Of a stretch of DNA of 64,000 nucleotides, positions 35,179 to 47,390 are shown one piece after another. Numbering within the stretch: position 1 is the first letter of the stretch; every line of letters starts with the position of its first letter. The notes under the pieces are model-generated. The model worked only from the letters and a program-made list of their open reading frames with translations. It was not told where the DNA came from and searched no databases. The DNA comes from Gymnopus androsaceus JB14 (Eukaryota > Basidiomycota > Agaricomycetes > Agaricales > Omphalotaceae): the NCBI GenBank assembly GCA_009733575.1, contig ML769523.1:5055-69054 (forward strand). Reading direction: 5' to 3'. Position numbers and translations under genes: made by a program.

Positions 35179-36723
35179 AATTACAGCTTTTGGAGCTTCA
35201 GTAAGGTTGATAGTTCAAAGGAAAATATGAATCATGATGCATGTTTACAGCTGCTCCTTCAGCGCTGTGATAAAATATATTGTTGGAAGGATTTGTGGTA
35301 TTATCTTCGATGGATTGGCAGGAATTGATGTGAATCTGCACATAAGATGTACTATTTTCAAGGTAAAGTGTAGCACAGAAGGATACGCACTTCAGAAATA
35401 ATCTCTATCTCCATATCTTTGTTTCTACTAGAGACATTCAAGCATGTTTCATATGTTTCTTGCATATCCAATCTACGCATCTTGGCCTTCTTGCATGGTG
35501 TTAAAATCTGGATAATGCATTTTGCTACATTGTAAAGATTTGATCCTTCAATCTTGCAAATGTTCAGCAAATGACTAGCACGATATTGATTCTTGAACAA
35601 CTTATCAGGTCATTCTTCTTATTTGAGACTTCATCCTGATCAAATTCTTGCTCACAGCTCTTTTTGGTGAAGTGATTCAGTGACATACTTGGTCCCATTT
35701 TTCATAGAAGCCTTCACTCAGGCACGGAGTCTCCCCATTGTAGACAATGGTGGTAGGCGCGAGGTAACTTTTGCCTTGCTTTTGCCAGTAATTTATACAC
35801 AAAGGTCGGATACTGGTAATGAATTTGTGCTCAGTCAATATATGAAAGGATGGAATCATAGTACAAGAAACTGTAGAGAATCATAGCTATGTAAGTGCTT
35901 CAAAGGACTATTGGCAACCTATTGGACTCATGCATCAGTACTTTTTATACTATCCATCTTTGCTGCTCATTGTTGTGTGCATGAAAGGTGAAAGATGTGG
36001 ATGTCAAGGTCTGCATTGAGTGAGTTTGTGTATTATTTTTTGAGGGGAGATATACATACTTGTTTTACATGCTTCACGCATCTTAATGAACTACTTCATA
36101 ACGCGTTTTGTGCTATTCTTGAGAGCTTTGAGGGATTTTTTAGCCTGGGAGTGAATTTTTTCCATCACAGATGTGAACGGGAGCATTCTGAAGCAAGGAC
36201 ATTGTGAAGGTATCAATTAATGACCAGTTGTGGGCCCACATAAGCTTGAAGTCTCTAATTCCTCCATGAGGACTGATTTCTGGGCATGCATGTGCATCTC
36301 AAAGTGATTAGGCATCCCTTCTTCCCATTTGATAGGTCCCTAGGATATTTGTAGATGGGAGGACAATATTCTACAGCATTTTCATGTATTTAGTGGAAGA
36401 ATTTGTCCTGATTCAGAAGTGTCACACTGAGCCATATGACGCTAGTTGGCTATGTACCTTCCCTATCTTATAAGTGAATGAACCATGACTTAGTCTTTTT
36501 ACACAAAATCTAGATTTAATAGTAACATGAGGGAGCACATGGAACTATGAGGGCCCCTTCCTTGGTACCTGCAACTCCACTAGCTTCATTTCCGTGCCCC
36601 ATATGCTTGAGCAGCTTCAGGTGCCCTCACTGAAGACACATGTGCATTAGGCCCATGTATCTCCATGGAGTCAACTTCGAATTCATGTTGTCTGTAGCTT
36701 TTAAAATTGCATGGTAAAGTCAT
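35179..36723. other. AT-rich transposon debris, no gene recognised
   Basis: A minus-strand frame of 80 codons at 35358-35600 may be the 5' part of the transposase gene. A plus-strand frame at 35995-36207 has no family. No inverted ends were found. Confidence 0.35.
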
Positions 36724-37090
36724 ACTGTACCGTTTTGGCCAAGTGTTCAGTCACATGTCACATTGGCCCAAAATGAATAGTTCACACCAAGTTGTCACCA
36801 GTCATCTGGGGTTATGAACACCATGACAACTGAGACTAATCCAAAACCAAGAAAAAATACCTTGAAAGCTGAAAATTTTCTCAATCTACCTTTAAACAAA
36901 CTAGGATAAGTTGAAATGAGGCAAAATGGAGAGTATAATGTAATATATGGTAAATATAAATACAAATAATTAACCCTTCTGAACAGTTCACTGCTCAGTC
37001 ACAGGTCACTGTGTTTTGTGAACATTTAGAATTCTGAACAGGGCAGGTCACCTGTCACACCCCATGAACACTTGGTCGAAGTGGTACAGT
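36724..37090. mobile_element. MITE, ACTGTACC family (second copy)
   Basis: 367 bp with inverted ends ACTGTACC-N-TTT-N-G-N-CCAAGTGTTCA. Shares the GTCACAGGTCAC type of interior motif with 27278-27544 but is otherwise diverged. Confidence 0.7.
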
Positions 37091-40000
37091 ATACAGAACC
37101 CTTGGTCATAAGTGTAAGGAGATAAAGTTGCTCAAGGTAACAGAAAGTTGCAACCATCCTGATTTTCTCATTTCCCACAGTTGCAGGATAGAGTCCACAA
37201 TGCAGCAGCTGGTTCATTAGTGGTATTCAAATAAACCCTGACAAGTTCTCAGAGGTGTATTTTAATATTTGGGACAAGTTGTCAGCACAGCTTTTACCCA
37301 AAAAAGTAATATCAATACAGAGAGAATGAGAGCCCATGGGAAAAAACAGACACTTTTCCCATGCTCATGTAGTATACAGACTGTATTTAAAGTATTATTA
37401 AACACTAATATAGTGTTCAACATTATTACTTACATGTTTGAGCCTATATTTACTTTCTTTGTAATGTTGTTAATTAATCACAAGTATACCCGAGTATTTG
37501 TTCTAAAATACCTGTTATTCATAAATATCTATTTGTGAATATATGTCTGTACAAGTATTCGAGTATATACTTGAGCATAAATAGTGGATTTGCCATCAGG
37601 CACATGTAATGTAATGTTGTAATTTAATTATACTACGTTACCACTGCCAGTTGTAATTCATTTGTTGACATTGATATTAATTACCATTGTAAGTGTTTGT
37701 AAACAAATCCAATGCTGTAGGTTGATGAGGATGTAACTACAAAAAAGAATTTCCATATGCAAAGTGCATCACTGATTCTTTTTTAGTTGGTTGGGTGACA
37801 ACCTCATTGTTAGGAAGCATTGCACTTCCTAACAAGTCCAACCAGACCAACGGTTGATGGGCCAGAATTCCGACAGCAATAGCCTGCCAGTTTGTGACAG
37901 GCACCCAAATCTTTCTTTCTTTTACTGCCACAATGACGCCATTCCCAACCACTAACCAACATCACCATCATTCCCAATTCCACACCAACTCAACAAAGGA
38001 CTTTGCGTATCCATGGTGAAACACCAAAGCATGGGTCAAGTGCGCCGACTCAACAAACAACTTTGCATATCTTGGGAGCCTTTACGTCGCCACGCAATGA
38101 TACTCCAACTCTCAGGGATTCCCACGAGTTACCTAACAAGCTTATACAACCGCCGCGCAAGTCACTTGAGTAGGCGTTTTTAACACACTCAGCGAAGAGC
38201 GGGCAAGGGGTAGAATCTGTTGGTAAAGCTAGGTAATGCTCCGAGAAGCTTCCTCCCTAAAACTAGACCAAGCCAACACTTGGGTCCAAGACCTTTCCTA
38301 ATCAACAATGGGCTTGTCAAGGTGTGCACGTTAGGCTCCACCTGTGGTCCTAAGACTGATGTGACCTCTCTTCGAGATGAAAACCAGGAATGCTCGACTT
38401 AATAGCCAGGAAGTAGAATGAACTGCCTCAGTATTATCGAGGTTACAAGAAGGCCACCCATTTCAAAGGTTGCAGAGGACGATGCAGATGCATCTGAGTG
38501 TGTACAAATCACTACAGGTCCTAAGATAGAACTGCGTTTCAGGTATCAAGTCTAACTTGTTATTCCGAGATAGAATAGCTACCCTTATATACTGAGCGAG
38601 ATATAATAAAATACGAAAATGAGAGAAACTGAGCGAGATAGGATGAAACAGAGTAAGTAAAATAGAAAAAGATAAATAATGTCCATATATGCGTGTATAC
38701 TATGGTTTTGCCTTGACGTTTCCTGCCTTGTTTGTTTGTCTTCCTTGATTGGGTCAACTTTTGGGATTTTTGGTCTGAATCAACTTGAGTCATTTGCCTT
38801 TTTACAAGGCTCACCAGTTCCTTTAGCAGAACAGCCCTCGGAAGTATTTCTATGTTTTTCCTCACCAATGGGAGACTGGTTATTATCCCTAGTTCCGCGC
38901 GGTCTTGAGTCTAGATGCCTGGTAGCATATGGATCTCAGTAAAACGCTGAGGCTTGGATAGAAACACTCCTTGGTCCTTCCATGCTCTAGAAGTAGCTAC
39001 AGCAAGTGGGTCATGTAGCCGTGTTGGATGGCCGCAGCTATCTGCCTGGGCACTTTCCAGCGAGTGTCAACTTTTGAGGGCACCTATTAGGGTACTTCCT
39101 CATCTCGGTTCACCTTGCTTTGTTTAATAAACTTGAGTGTCATGTAGACTCCTCGGTGAGCTGATCACGGAAGCGATGCCTCGTTAAGACTTCAATCCCT
39201 TGGGTATATCCTTCGATGACCTAGCCTAGTATAACTGGTATGTGGGCTTGTTTATCTGCCTCAGTCAGCAACTTGTTATCCAACAAGCTTGCCTCGCTAC
39301 ACCATACTGCGCATAGGACTTTGATCAAGGCGCATTCATGAAGTTAAGTATGGTACCATTGCGCATACCATTACTCTGCAACCTCTTGGGTAGAATAGGT
39401 CCTCAGTAGATTTTTACTATCAGCTTGGGCTCACTATAGTTCTCTTATTGACCGTGTTTTGTTACTAACAGAACCTAGGATTATTGGTTCTGCGCAGTTC
39501 TAGCCTTACAAAAAATCAGCATATCAACATTGCCAATTTCCAACCCACCATCTCAAGTAGACATATCTGCCCAGCAGTCTTTGTCAGCGCAAACCCAAAA
39601 ACCAGTTATTCAGATCTCTTGTCACTAAAAATGGTCCCCTTTTCCCACTCAACACCTCCTAGAGAAGTCAACGTGACATGCTCTAACACTCATTCTGGGG
39701 CTGGGGCACACTATAGACCTCAGCATTGATAACCCACTCATGAAAGGAAGAGTCCATATTGGGGCCTAACTCAAGGTCAACAGGAGGATCTCAGATGCAT
39801 TGTGCAGCCCCTGGCTGTTTTGTTGATTTTTTTGAGGGGAAATGTTAACAGAAAAATCTTGCCTTGACTATCCGGATTGCTTTCATGAGTATTCATATAC
39901 CCACCATTGTCAGTATCCTCATTGCTCTTGAATTGATCCCATATTTGGGTGAGTTTCTTGCATTGACATTTGGCAGGAGGAGGATTCATGATTATTAGCA

Positions 40001-40930
40001 CCCAATCTGATGACAACTCAATAGTCCAGCTTGTACCTCTTGTTATTACCACCCAGACTTGTTCTCATTCTCAAAACTTTGCAATGGCCACTGACAGCTG
40101 CAAAGACACTTGCAATGGATCTATGTACATTTAAACTCATACATGAACTCATTGGCTCTGATTCCTTGTTTGACAGCAATGATAAACACAAAGACACTTA
40201 CATGTACATTCATGCTGATATGACCTGATTCCTTCTGTAAATGGTTCACAGAGACAACAATGAGATTCCTGATGTCAGCGACTAGTTCCTCACAACACAA
40301 GGTACCAAGCATCATGACTTTCAGACTTAGGAAATAACAAGAATGATGAGGAAAAGAGAACAAGAATGAATTGAGGACTAGGAGGTATTGACAAGATTGA
40401 AGCTAAAGGCTATGCTACAGCTACAACTACTATGACTTATCTTCATGACTTTCATCTCAGCTTTAGGTGAAATGCTTGCATGATTTTCATGAACTTTACT
40501 TTGCTCAGTGGTAGTTGTCAACTCAAGATTGTTAAACATCAATATTGCCCAAGGGGAACAAAAAATTTATTTTACTACACAGGGTCAATTTATTTTTTAA
40601 GGACTTTGAGAGCTGAACCGACCAACCATGTGACATCATACATACCATTTATGGTAATCCTTACCCTATAGTAAGTCGTGTTTCCTTGCCACAAATGCAG
40701 GAAAATCATCTTTGCTTCCTCTTTGCTTCTCTCTTCTTCCCTGCTGAAGCTTTGCATGCATCACAAATTCACCGGGAAGGTACATATGCATCCAGTCCTT
40801 GACATTCCATGTGATACTGTAGGATATAGTAAAGTGCAAGTAAAGTGTTGGGTGCAGTGTACACTTGCACCGGGATTTGTTTAGCCAATGTACAGTACAT
40901 TGTATCTAATAGTGCAAGTATCAGCACCTC
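37091..40930. other. Repeat-rich region without recognisable genes
   Basis: No domain was recognised in any frame. 38030-39480 has a different, more balanced base composition than its AT-rich neighbours and a TATA-like CCTTATATACTGAG at about 38573, so it may be an old LTR or retroelement piece. I found no partner for it in the window. Confidence 0.3.
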
Positions 40931-42204
40931 ACATCAGCAAAACCTGGTCTCCAGAGATCTCCAGAGCACCTGTAGCTTCTGGAGCAGCTGGAGCAAGGTT
41001 ACCTATTCCAGAGACCAATATAAACCTCTGGAGACCTCTGGAGACCTCTGGAGGGCTATTCAATCAAGTTTCCATGTCATGTAACCGTGCATTAATGATA
41101 GAAATTTTATATTCATCATTTTTATGTAGTACTGTGACAATATTTAGGTGCACTGCAGGAGTTATTATTATGTAGTAGTAATAAGTGGCAAGTACTGGAT
41201 GAGTCTTCTGTTTTTCCCCTCCCAATGTTTCCATAGTGCTCTTCTCGATTTCTGCCTCCATTGCCCCAACCCTTCTGCATTTCTGGAAATCACCTCTAAA
41301 AAGCAACGTTATGTGAAAGTGAAACTTATAGTGAAAGGATGGAACATTGCAACTTGCAACAGTGGGGGAAGGGAAAAAAAATACAAGTTCATCTTCATCA
41401 GAAGTTGAAAGCCCATGCATTTTATATCACTTCCTGATAGTTTACAGCATTGTTGATGACACGAGGAGCTGCTGACAGCAACCATCATTATGTTGAGGGC
41501 ACTCAAGGCAATTATTTTTGGTGCTACTCTGGCTGACAGCCAGACTAGCTTCAAAAAAGGAAAGTCCAATTGTTCTCAAAGTACCATCAATCGGCAACTA
41601 CAGCTTTGTTCTCCCCAGAGTCTCCAGAGTTCTCCAGAGCTCTCTGGAGACTTATTCAATTCTCTGGCTGCTCCAGCAGCTCCAGCAAAAATACTGGTTT
41701 TGGCACCAGTGTTCTCATTAAGCCCTAAGTCTTAACTTAAGTTAAGACTTAATATACCCTTAAGCCTAACCCTTAGCTTGGATCAGTAAAAGTCCTAAGT
41801 CTTAATTAAGGGCGCTAGCAAAATTCACATGATAACTCAGTGGGTGCAGGGGTGTCAAAATCTCTTTACAAGCTGACTTTGGCTGACTTTGGTAAAATAT
41901 AGAATGAATAATAGGGATGTTTTGGGCCGGCAAAATTTGCTGCCCGCATGAGCGAAATTTGACAATTTCTAGGGCTCATTTTGTTTTCGGTCCACTACTA
42001 CGTAGACTACGCTTGAAATGTTGCTGTAGTCCTCTCTACCACTGCCCAAGCTCTCATTTGAACCAGAAACCCGTTTGAAAAGACCCGGTTTCTTCTCGCC
42101 ACAGCACTGCTTTTTTTTGAGCACAAATTCCAGTAGTTTCAGGATTTTTGCAATCTCTCGAGAAGTTGCTGGTTTTTTGGCCTCGAAATAGACTCTCCAC
42201 CATC

Positions 42205-43402
42205 ACAGGGCTTGAATCTAGATGCCCTGTTGGTCTCTGCCATTACATATGCCTCAGAAGCGGTGGATACTGATACAACAGCGGAAGCCTTGTCAGCTGC
42301 CCTTTTTGGAGAAATGATAGATCTAGCCGGGCAAGCTGGAGTTGAAGAGCTGATTCCTGGGCTGCCCAGAACGTCCAAGCAGCCAAAGCCAGTCAGAGAT
42401 ACCCGAATTGAAGTATCAGAGTTGGATGATGACAAGCTTGTACAATGGACACGGTACGTCTCAAATGTACTCTTTATACTTGCACACAAGGACTAACAGC
42501 TCTCAAAGATTCACTCTAAAAGACTTGCAGATGCTTGCAGAGGTGCTGAAGATTCCAGATCCATTCAAAACCACCGAAGGAGATTCACTGAATGCAATTG
42601 ATGCACTGGCAATAATGTGCAACTGCTTCGCCTTTCCTTCATGGCTGGTTGATCTTGCCGATTGTTTCACCCGTTCTGTTGCCCAACTTTCTCGGGTAAT
42701 CAACCAACTTTCCAATTATCTTTACAAAACGAAAGGCCATTTACTTGTTGATCTCAAGCGCTTCTCTGTTGATGAGCTGGAAAGGTTCGCTAGTGCTATT
42801 CATGCAGCAGGTAGCCCTATGACAGACATCTTTGCATTTATCGATGCCACTTTTGAGGATACTGCTCGTCCCACTGATGATCAGCATGTGTATTACAGTG
42901 GATACAGCAAAACTCATGCGTACAACTTTCAAGGTGTGACCACTCCTGACAGGATCATTGCTCTCTGCCATGGACCAATCGAGGGTCAACATGCTGATGG
43001 TGCCCTGTATGCTTGGTCAGGTCTGGCAGATGAGCTCGCTGCTCATGCGCACGTGGATTTGGAGGATGTGAACTCTTCATCTATGCAGACCCTGCATATG
43101 GGGAGTCTGCGCAGATTGTTTCAGGGCTCAAGAAGGTACAGAATCTGACGCAGCTTGAACAGCAGTTCAACACGCACATGGCAAAGTTGCGTATGTCAGT
43201 GGAGTGGGGGTTTGGAAAACTCGCACATAACTGGGCATTTTTGAACTACTCGCAGGATCTGAGTGTTCACAAGTCCCCTATTGCGCGTTATTTCTTGGTC
43301 GCAGTCTTACTTACCAATGCCCATACTTGTTTACATGGTTCCGAGACATCGCGATACTTTGGTCTTGCACCGCTGAAATTGCATGAATACTTCTTCAATT
43401 GA
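42205..43402 (+). pseudogene. Harbinger nuclease (DDE_Tnp_4 type), probably frameshifted
   Basis: The frame runs through an intron (about 42456-42510: WTR + FTLKDLQMLAEVL) into the nuclease core. The first Asp is in FAFIDATFEDTARP, followed by YSGYSKTHAYNFQGVTTPD and ALCHGPIEGQHADGALY. The second Asp (LFIYADPAYGESAQ) and the glutamate block (MSVEWGFGKLAHNWAFL) are in the next frame, which runs to 43402. No good intron bridges the change near 43066, so a single-base frameshift is the simplest reading. The first exon is not identified. Confidence 0.7.
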
Positions 43403-43472
43403 TCTATGTACAATTACTGCCTACTTAGGGACTAAATACATTTCGTAGCTTGCAAAAATAGAAAAAAAAACA

Positions 43473-44550
43473 TTAGCTTGCAACAGTGCCAGTATTTTCC
43501 TTGTCAGTCTCATTAGCAACCTCAACGCCAGTCTCGGACTGCACTGTAGCAGTCAACCTTCTAAGAAGCTCGTTTCCTTCTCTGAGTAAACCAATCATCT
43601 CACCTTGCTTCTCGAGAGATTGTGAAAGAAGTGATTGAGTAACCTGATGCTGCGTACTTGTTACGCGGTTCTGTACATTCATAAACTGGTTCAGGGTGTT
43701 GTGAAGCGGTCCTGTAGGCTTAACATGACTAGCCGAGGAATGTGCAGATGATGATGAAGATGGGACCACCAGAGAGTTTGACAAAGCTAACCAGTGTTAG
43801 GAGCAAAAAACAAAAAACAAAAAAGGATGAAGGACACACCTTCATCATCTGGATCTGAGTCTTTATCCCCTTCATGATCCGTATCATCCTCGCTCTCACT
43901 GCTGTGATGCTCCGAGTTGTTCTGATGCTTCTTCCACTGTCAGAGCTTCTGAGCCTGGTTTGTAAGTGACATGCCTTCCATGCCACGTTCACGAGCTTGT
44001 TGTCCAGCATGTTGAAGCTGCAGAGCATCCTAAAGATGCACAAAAGGTTAAAATTGTGATATGAGCAGAAACTCGACATACATCATCTTTTTCACCCTTT
44101 TCCTTGGCTTTTGCTTCCTTAAATGCTTTGTAGTCGGAGTATAGTGAGTCCAAGATAGAAGAGAATTCAATTTTCTCTTCTTCCGTGAATCTAGTTCTCA
44201 TTCCAGCCTTGCCTCCATCAGGCTACTCGACAGTTGAGTTATCAATGCAAAAAAGAAACTTGAAAGAAACTTACACGGCAAATATCAAGCAATGCGTCAA
44301 TCTTCTTGTGAGCAGTGGTATATGTTAGGAGTGCATCTGTTCCAGTAGCATTATTTACATCGTCCGTGATGGCTTTCCATGCCTGTGTCTTCTTTTTATG
44401 TGGTTGGCGATAAGGTTTATGTTTTAGAGTAGCAGTAATTGGTTTAGTTATAGAAGTTGGTGTAAACTGGAATTTAGCCTGCGCTAATGCAGGAGGAGGA
44501 GATTTAGGTGTTGTTAGGGTAGACTTGCCCTTGCATCCTCCCCGAGGCAT
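43473..44550 (-). CDS. Myb/trihelix-like partner protein of the Harbinger element
   Basis: Minus-strand multi-exon gene starting at MPRGGCKGKST (44550). KTQAWKAITDDVNNATGTDA resembles a trihelix/SANT-like DNA-binding start. Later exons give RTRFTEEEKIEFSSILDSLY, an acidic stretch (SESEDDTDHEGDKDSD) and a C-terminal region ending near 43473. Such proteins help the nuclease bind transposon ends and enter the nucleus. Exon limits are approximate. Confidence 0.6.
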
Positions 44551-44989
44551 GGCGACAGGACGATGAAAACGAGAGGTATAATTATGGCAAAATTTACTGT
44601 ATGTTATGGCAAAATTTAGAGCGGCAAAATTTGCTGGCCCGAAACATCCCTAATACAAAAAAAAAAACTCTGAAAATTGGACAAAGAATCATTGCCACTT
44701 TCTGATTCTTTAGACATGATGCATGATTAAGAAATTGGTTGAAACAGCATATTATTTGGATGAGGCACCCAATAAAAGTGAGTTTGAGAGCTCTGGGGTA
44801 ATTACATGGAGTAGTATAGATCTTTTGGTGGTACCGTAATGCCTGAAGTGGTAATTTTTTGTAATTTTTTGCACCCTTAATGAACCCTTAAATAGCATGC
44901 TTAAATTGCCCTTAATAAGGTTTAAGACCTTAGGATCAAAAAATTCCCTTAATAACCCCTTAGGTGAAAACACTGGGTTTTGCAGATGT

Positions 44990-45526
44990 AATAGGGTAAA
45001 TATGCTCAATTAATTTGATATATTTGCATGAAATTTTAATTAGGGGATCTGAATACAAAAACTTTGCATTTGAGTGCTCAAGAGCCACTGGAGAGTCAAA
45101 ATAATGGCCATCGAATACTTATTCCTGCCATGTTATCTATTGCATTGAAGTATTATTTGAGCTATTCTAGGTTCTCTAGAGACTAAAATATCCTTACTAT
45201 AATTTTTTTAGTGGCCTATAACCAACCGACCAACCCTCGGAGTGTACCGGTCTGCAATCCTGGACCCTGGTTCTCCCTTGATATTGCCTCAATATTGTGA
45301 AGTTTGAACATTGTTACATACTACACCCAGTATGAACAAAGCTCTATTCTATTTATTGAAATAGACAGGTCTGTTAGTTTCATGGCTGCATTCAGTCTCA
45401 CCAAATTGTCAAGTACTAAACTAAGCAAAAACTAACTTAAGATCAAATTGTCCGATTCTCCATAGATGGACCAGGAAAGCTTGTTACACATCACTGGCAT
45501 TACTACTGCTAAGTATTACACTACTT
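44990..45526. other. No gene recognised
   Basis: AT-rich intergenic DNA up to the inner edge of the right arm. Confidence 0.5.
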
Positions 45527-45687
45527 TGGCCACCTTATTCTGTACACTGTAGGTGAACTGCGATGCATGCCCGAGTGCTGGTCTGATACTCGTTGTTCTT
45601 TAGGGTTGTTTTATCCTCGCTGGCACTTTCGTCGTTCTCCTTCTTGCGCGTTTGAAATGTAACAGTCGTTTGCTTGTTATCGTGTGA
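45527..45687 (+). pseudogene. 3' end of the MFS transporter gene (truncated copy)
   Basis: Only the end of the penultimate exon, the last intron and the final exon (FVVLLLARLK, then stop at 45687) are present. A 3-bp insertion and several substitutions distinguish it from 16228-16389. Confidence 0.85.
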
Positions 45688-45778
45688 CGTTCTGTTTTGA
45701 CGCCATTCTTTATCTTGTACTTATCATAGCGTACCAGTATTTATCGTATATCGTATATGGACTCATTCATATGCATGG

Positions 45779-45840
45779 TTGACTACCTGTAGTCGCAGTG
45801 AGTCTGATCCGGGTACACGTGCTTTGCACGTGTGACACCC
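45779..45840. repeat. Two small hairpins replacing the 36-bp/6.8-kb insert of the left arm
   Basis: GACTACCTGTAGTC and GGGTACACGTGC-TTT-GCACGTGTGACACCC are perfect or near-perfect palindromes. They lie in a 72-bp stretch absent from the left arm, at the very site where the left arm has its large insertion. Confidence 0.6.
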
Positions 45841-45925
45841 AAACGCCGAGTTTTCTTTTTTCCCAACGATTCATCATACAGTCACTACTTCAAGACGACA
45901 GAGTTCTATACAATTTCTCTAATTA

Positions 45926-47016
45926 CTACAATGGGCGACGAAGCGAAATGCTCCAGAAAAGCCAGCCTTGGTTAAAGGAGCGGGACTTGAAGGAGCTCGT
46001 CGAATCCGGGTCCAGCTCTTCGACGACAGCCTCTATTCTCAACCTCTCCAACACTTTCTCACCAAATGCTTCGACTAAGAGTCCCTGCCATAGCTCCTTC
46101 CAGCTCGACGCCGAATGACAGAAAGTCTTTCCGAACTCCATCTGCATGATTCCTTTCTCTCCAGTTGGACTTCCGCGATGCCTACCAAAGATGATGGTCT
46201 CCTCGTTCACACCGTCGTCGACGTTTATAAGCGTGATGAGGCGACGAGCAAGGTCGACTTGTTTCTCCTCGTCGAACAGATGGAACAGAGCACCCGCGTA
46301 CAAAATGTCGATCTTTCCAATGAGGTCCTTCAACCCGAAGGATCCGGTGCTCGTGATCGAGTTGGTCTCAGAGCGGAGCGGGAGGGTGAATACGTCGTCA
46401 GCAAAGAACTTGATTGGCGTAGGTGATTTAGTGTCGGGTCCATCTCTGTAAAGGCTATGGCCTTCGACGACAAATTCGTGCTGCAGGTCGCATCCATATA
46501 CGTTGGTGTTCGAGGTGTTGGTGGGATATCCATCCTGTACGAGCTTACGGAGATCGGTGCCCACTACGGTGGTGAGTTAGTTGTCTTTCTCTTGTCGGAT
46601 TACAACACCGAACTTACTGCAGCAACCCAGGTCCATCACAACTGGCGCCTTGTCAGCAGGCGCTTTGCGAGCATAATCTATAACGTGCTTGTAAATCCCA
46701 TTTCGCTGCATGAAGAAACAGACGAAATGGAAATGCCGGATGCACGGGTAGGGAAGGGCTTTACTGAGGTTGGAGGTAATTCTGATGCTGTCGATTCGAA
46801 GGTCCGGTCACTCACTATGCACTTCATTAGGGGATTAGCGCCTGCAGCAGGACAGCAAACAGACCGAATCACTTACGCTTCTCTGGATTTGAACAAGATG
46901 TCCCTGACTTCTTCGGCACTCAAATCCTGCTTCAGAGCCCTCCTAATGAAGTCTGCCGTCTCCTGTGTGATGGTCAGGTCATCTTCTTCGAGGCTTAGTA
47001 CCGGATAGGATGACAT
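45926..47016 (-). CDS. SAM-dependent methyltransferase, AusD-like family (right-arm copy)
   Basis: Mirror of 8100-9190 with the same three exons and 315 residues; the start is ATG at 47016. The visible difference is one silent base in the YGCDL codons. SAM motif MDLGCCMGTDLRKL is intact across the intron. It is divergent from the complete PKS with 374 bases between starts, so co-regulation with the PKS is likely. Carboxyl O-methylation of the PKS acid is the best inference, as family members methylate carboxyl groups of meroterpenoid intermediates. Confidence 0.88.
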
Positions 47017-47390
47017 GGCGTGGATATTTTTCGCGTCGAGGATTTTCGGAATGGGATCTGTTTTCCAGCGGCAGTCCAGCATATTTTTATTTAAAGTAAG
47101 CTGTGTTTCGCTTTTGTTATCATGTCGGCAAGACATTGATTTGTTGAAGATTTCCGTACAGTCTCGTCACATCCTGAAGAGACCGGATTACGGAGATCTC
47201 AGTGGAATACAAATTGTCTTGTCACATTCTCCGTACCAGTCAATCGTTGCGATGAAGTCGGGAAGAAAAAGTGCGCGGTCTTGGTTGTTTCGGTCTTGCA
47301 AGTGGCGTCGCCAGTCAGAATCAGGAACTCGTAGGTATTATTCATAAACACTGAACTGTATACTCTCTTTCACGCGTACTTTCAACAGTA
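47017..47390. promoter_or_regulatory. Divergent PKS / methyltransferase promoter (right arm)
   Basis: 374 non-coding bases between the two start codons. A TTTAAATAAAAATA motif lies about 70 bases from the methyltransferase start. The PKS side has a CT-rich leader (ATACTCTCTTTCACGCG) just before its ATG. No specific regulator site was recognised. Confidence 0.55.

Larger units (their letters stand above)
41914..44650. mobile_element. PIF/Harbinger transposon
   Basis: A 2,737-bp element with inverted ends of about 27 bp beginning GGGATGTTT(T/C)GGGCC. The flank TAATA occurs on both sides; the 3-bp TWA duplication typical of the superfamily lies within it. It carries the two-gene set of autonomous Harbinger elements: a DDE nuclease on plus and a Myb/trihelix-like protein on minus, convergent. 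Confidence 0.85.
41707..44975. mobile_element. CAGTGTT-ended element, carrier of the Harbinger copy
   Basis: The ends are CAGTGTTCTCA and inverted CAGTGTTTTCA. Both inner flanks are rich in CCCTTAA and AAGTCTTAA motifs. About 8 bp of flank (GGTTTTGG / GGTTTTGC) is repeated with one mismatch, compatible with a hAT-like 8-bp duplication. Without the Harbinger insert it would be about 0.53 kb and non-coding. Confidence 0.5.
40931..44989. mobile_element. MITE with CATCAGCAAAACC ends (copy 2), split by nested elements
   Basis: The left part (40931-41706) follows 29266-30030 closely, including the CTCTGGAGAC arrays. The right terminus GGGTTTTGCAGATGT appears only at 44975-44989. Between them sits a CAGTGTT-ended element that itself contains a PIF/Harbinger transposon. 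Confidence 0.75.

Noticed and set aside
39157..39380. A possible structured RNA (5S-like GTTAAGTATGGTACC phrase)
   Set aside because: The phrase lacks the flanking 5S helices and internal promoter; nothing else supports an RNA gene.
45798..47008. Plus-strand frames of 100-183 codons
   Set aside because: Antisense to the right-arm methyltransferase.
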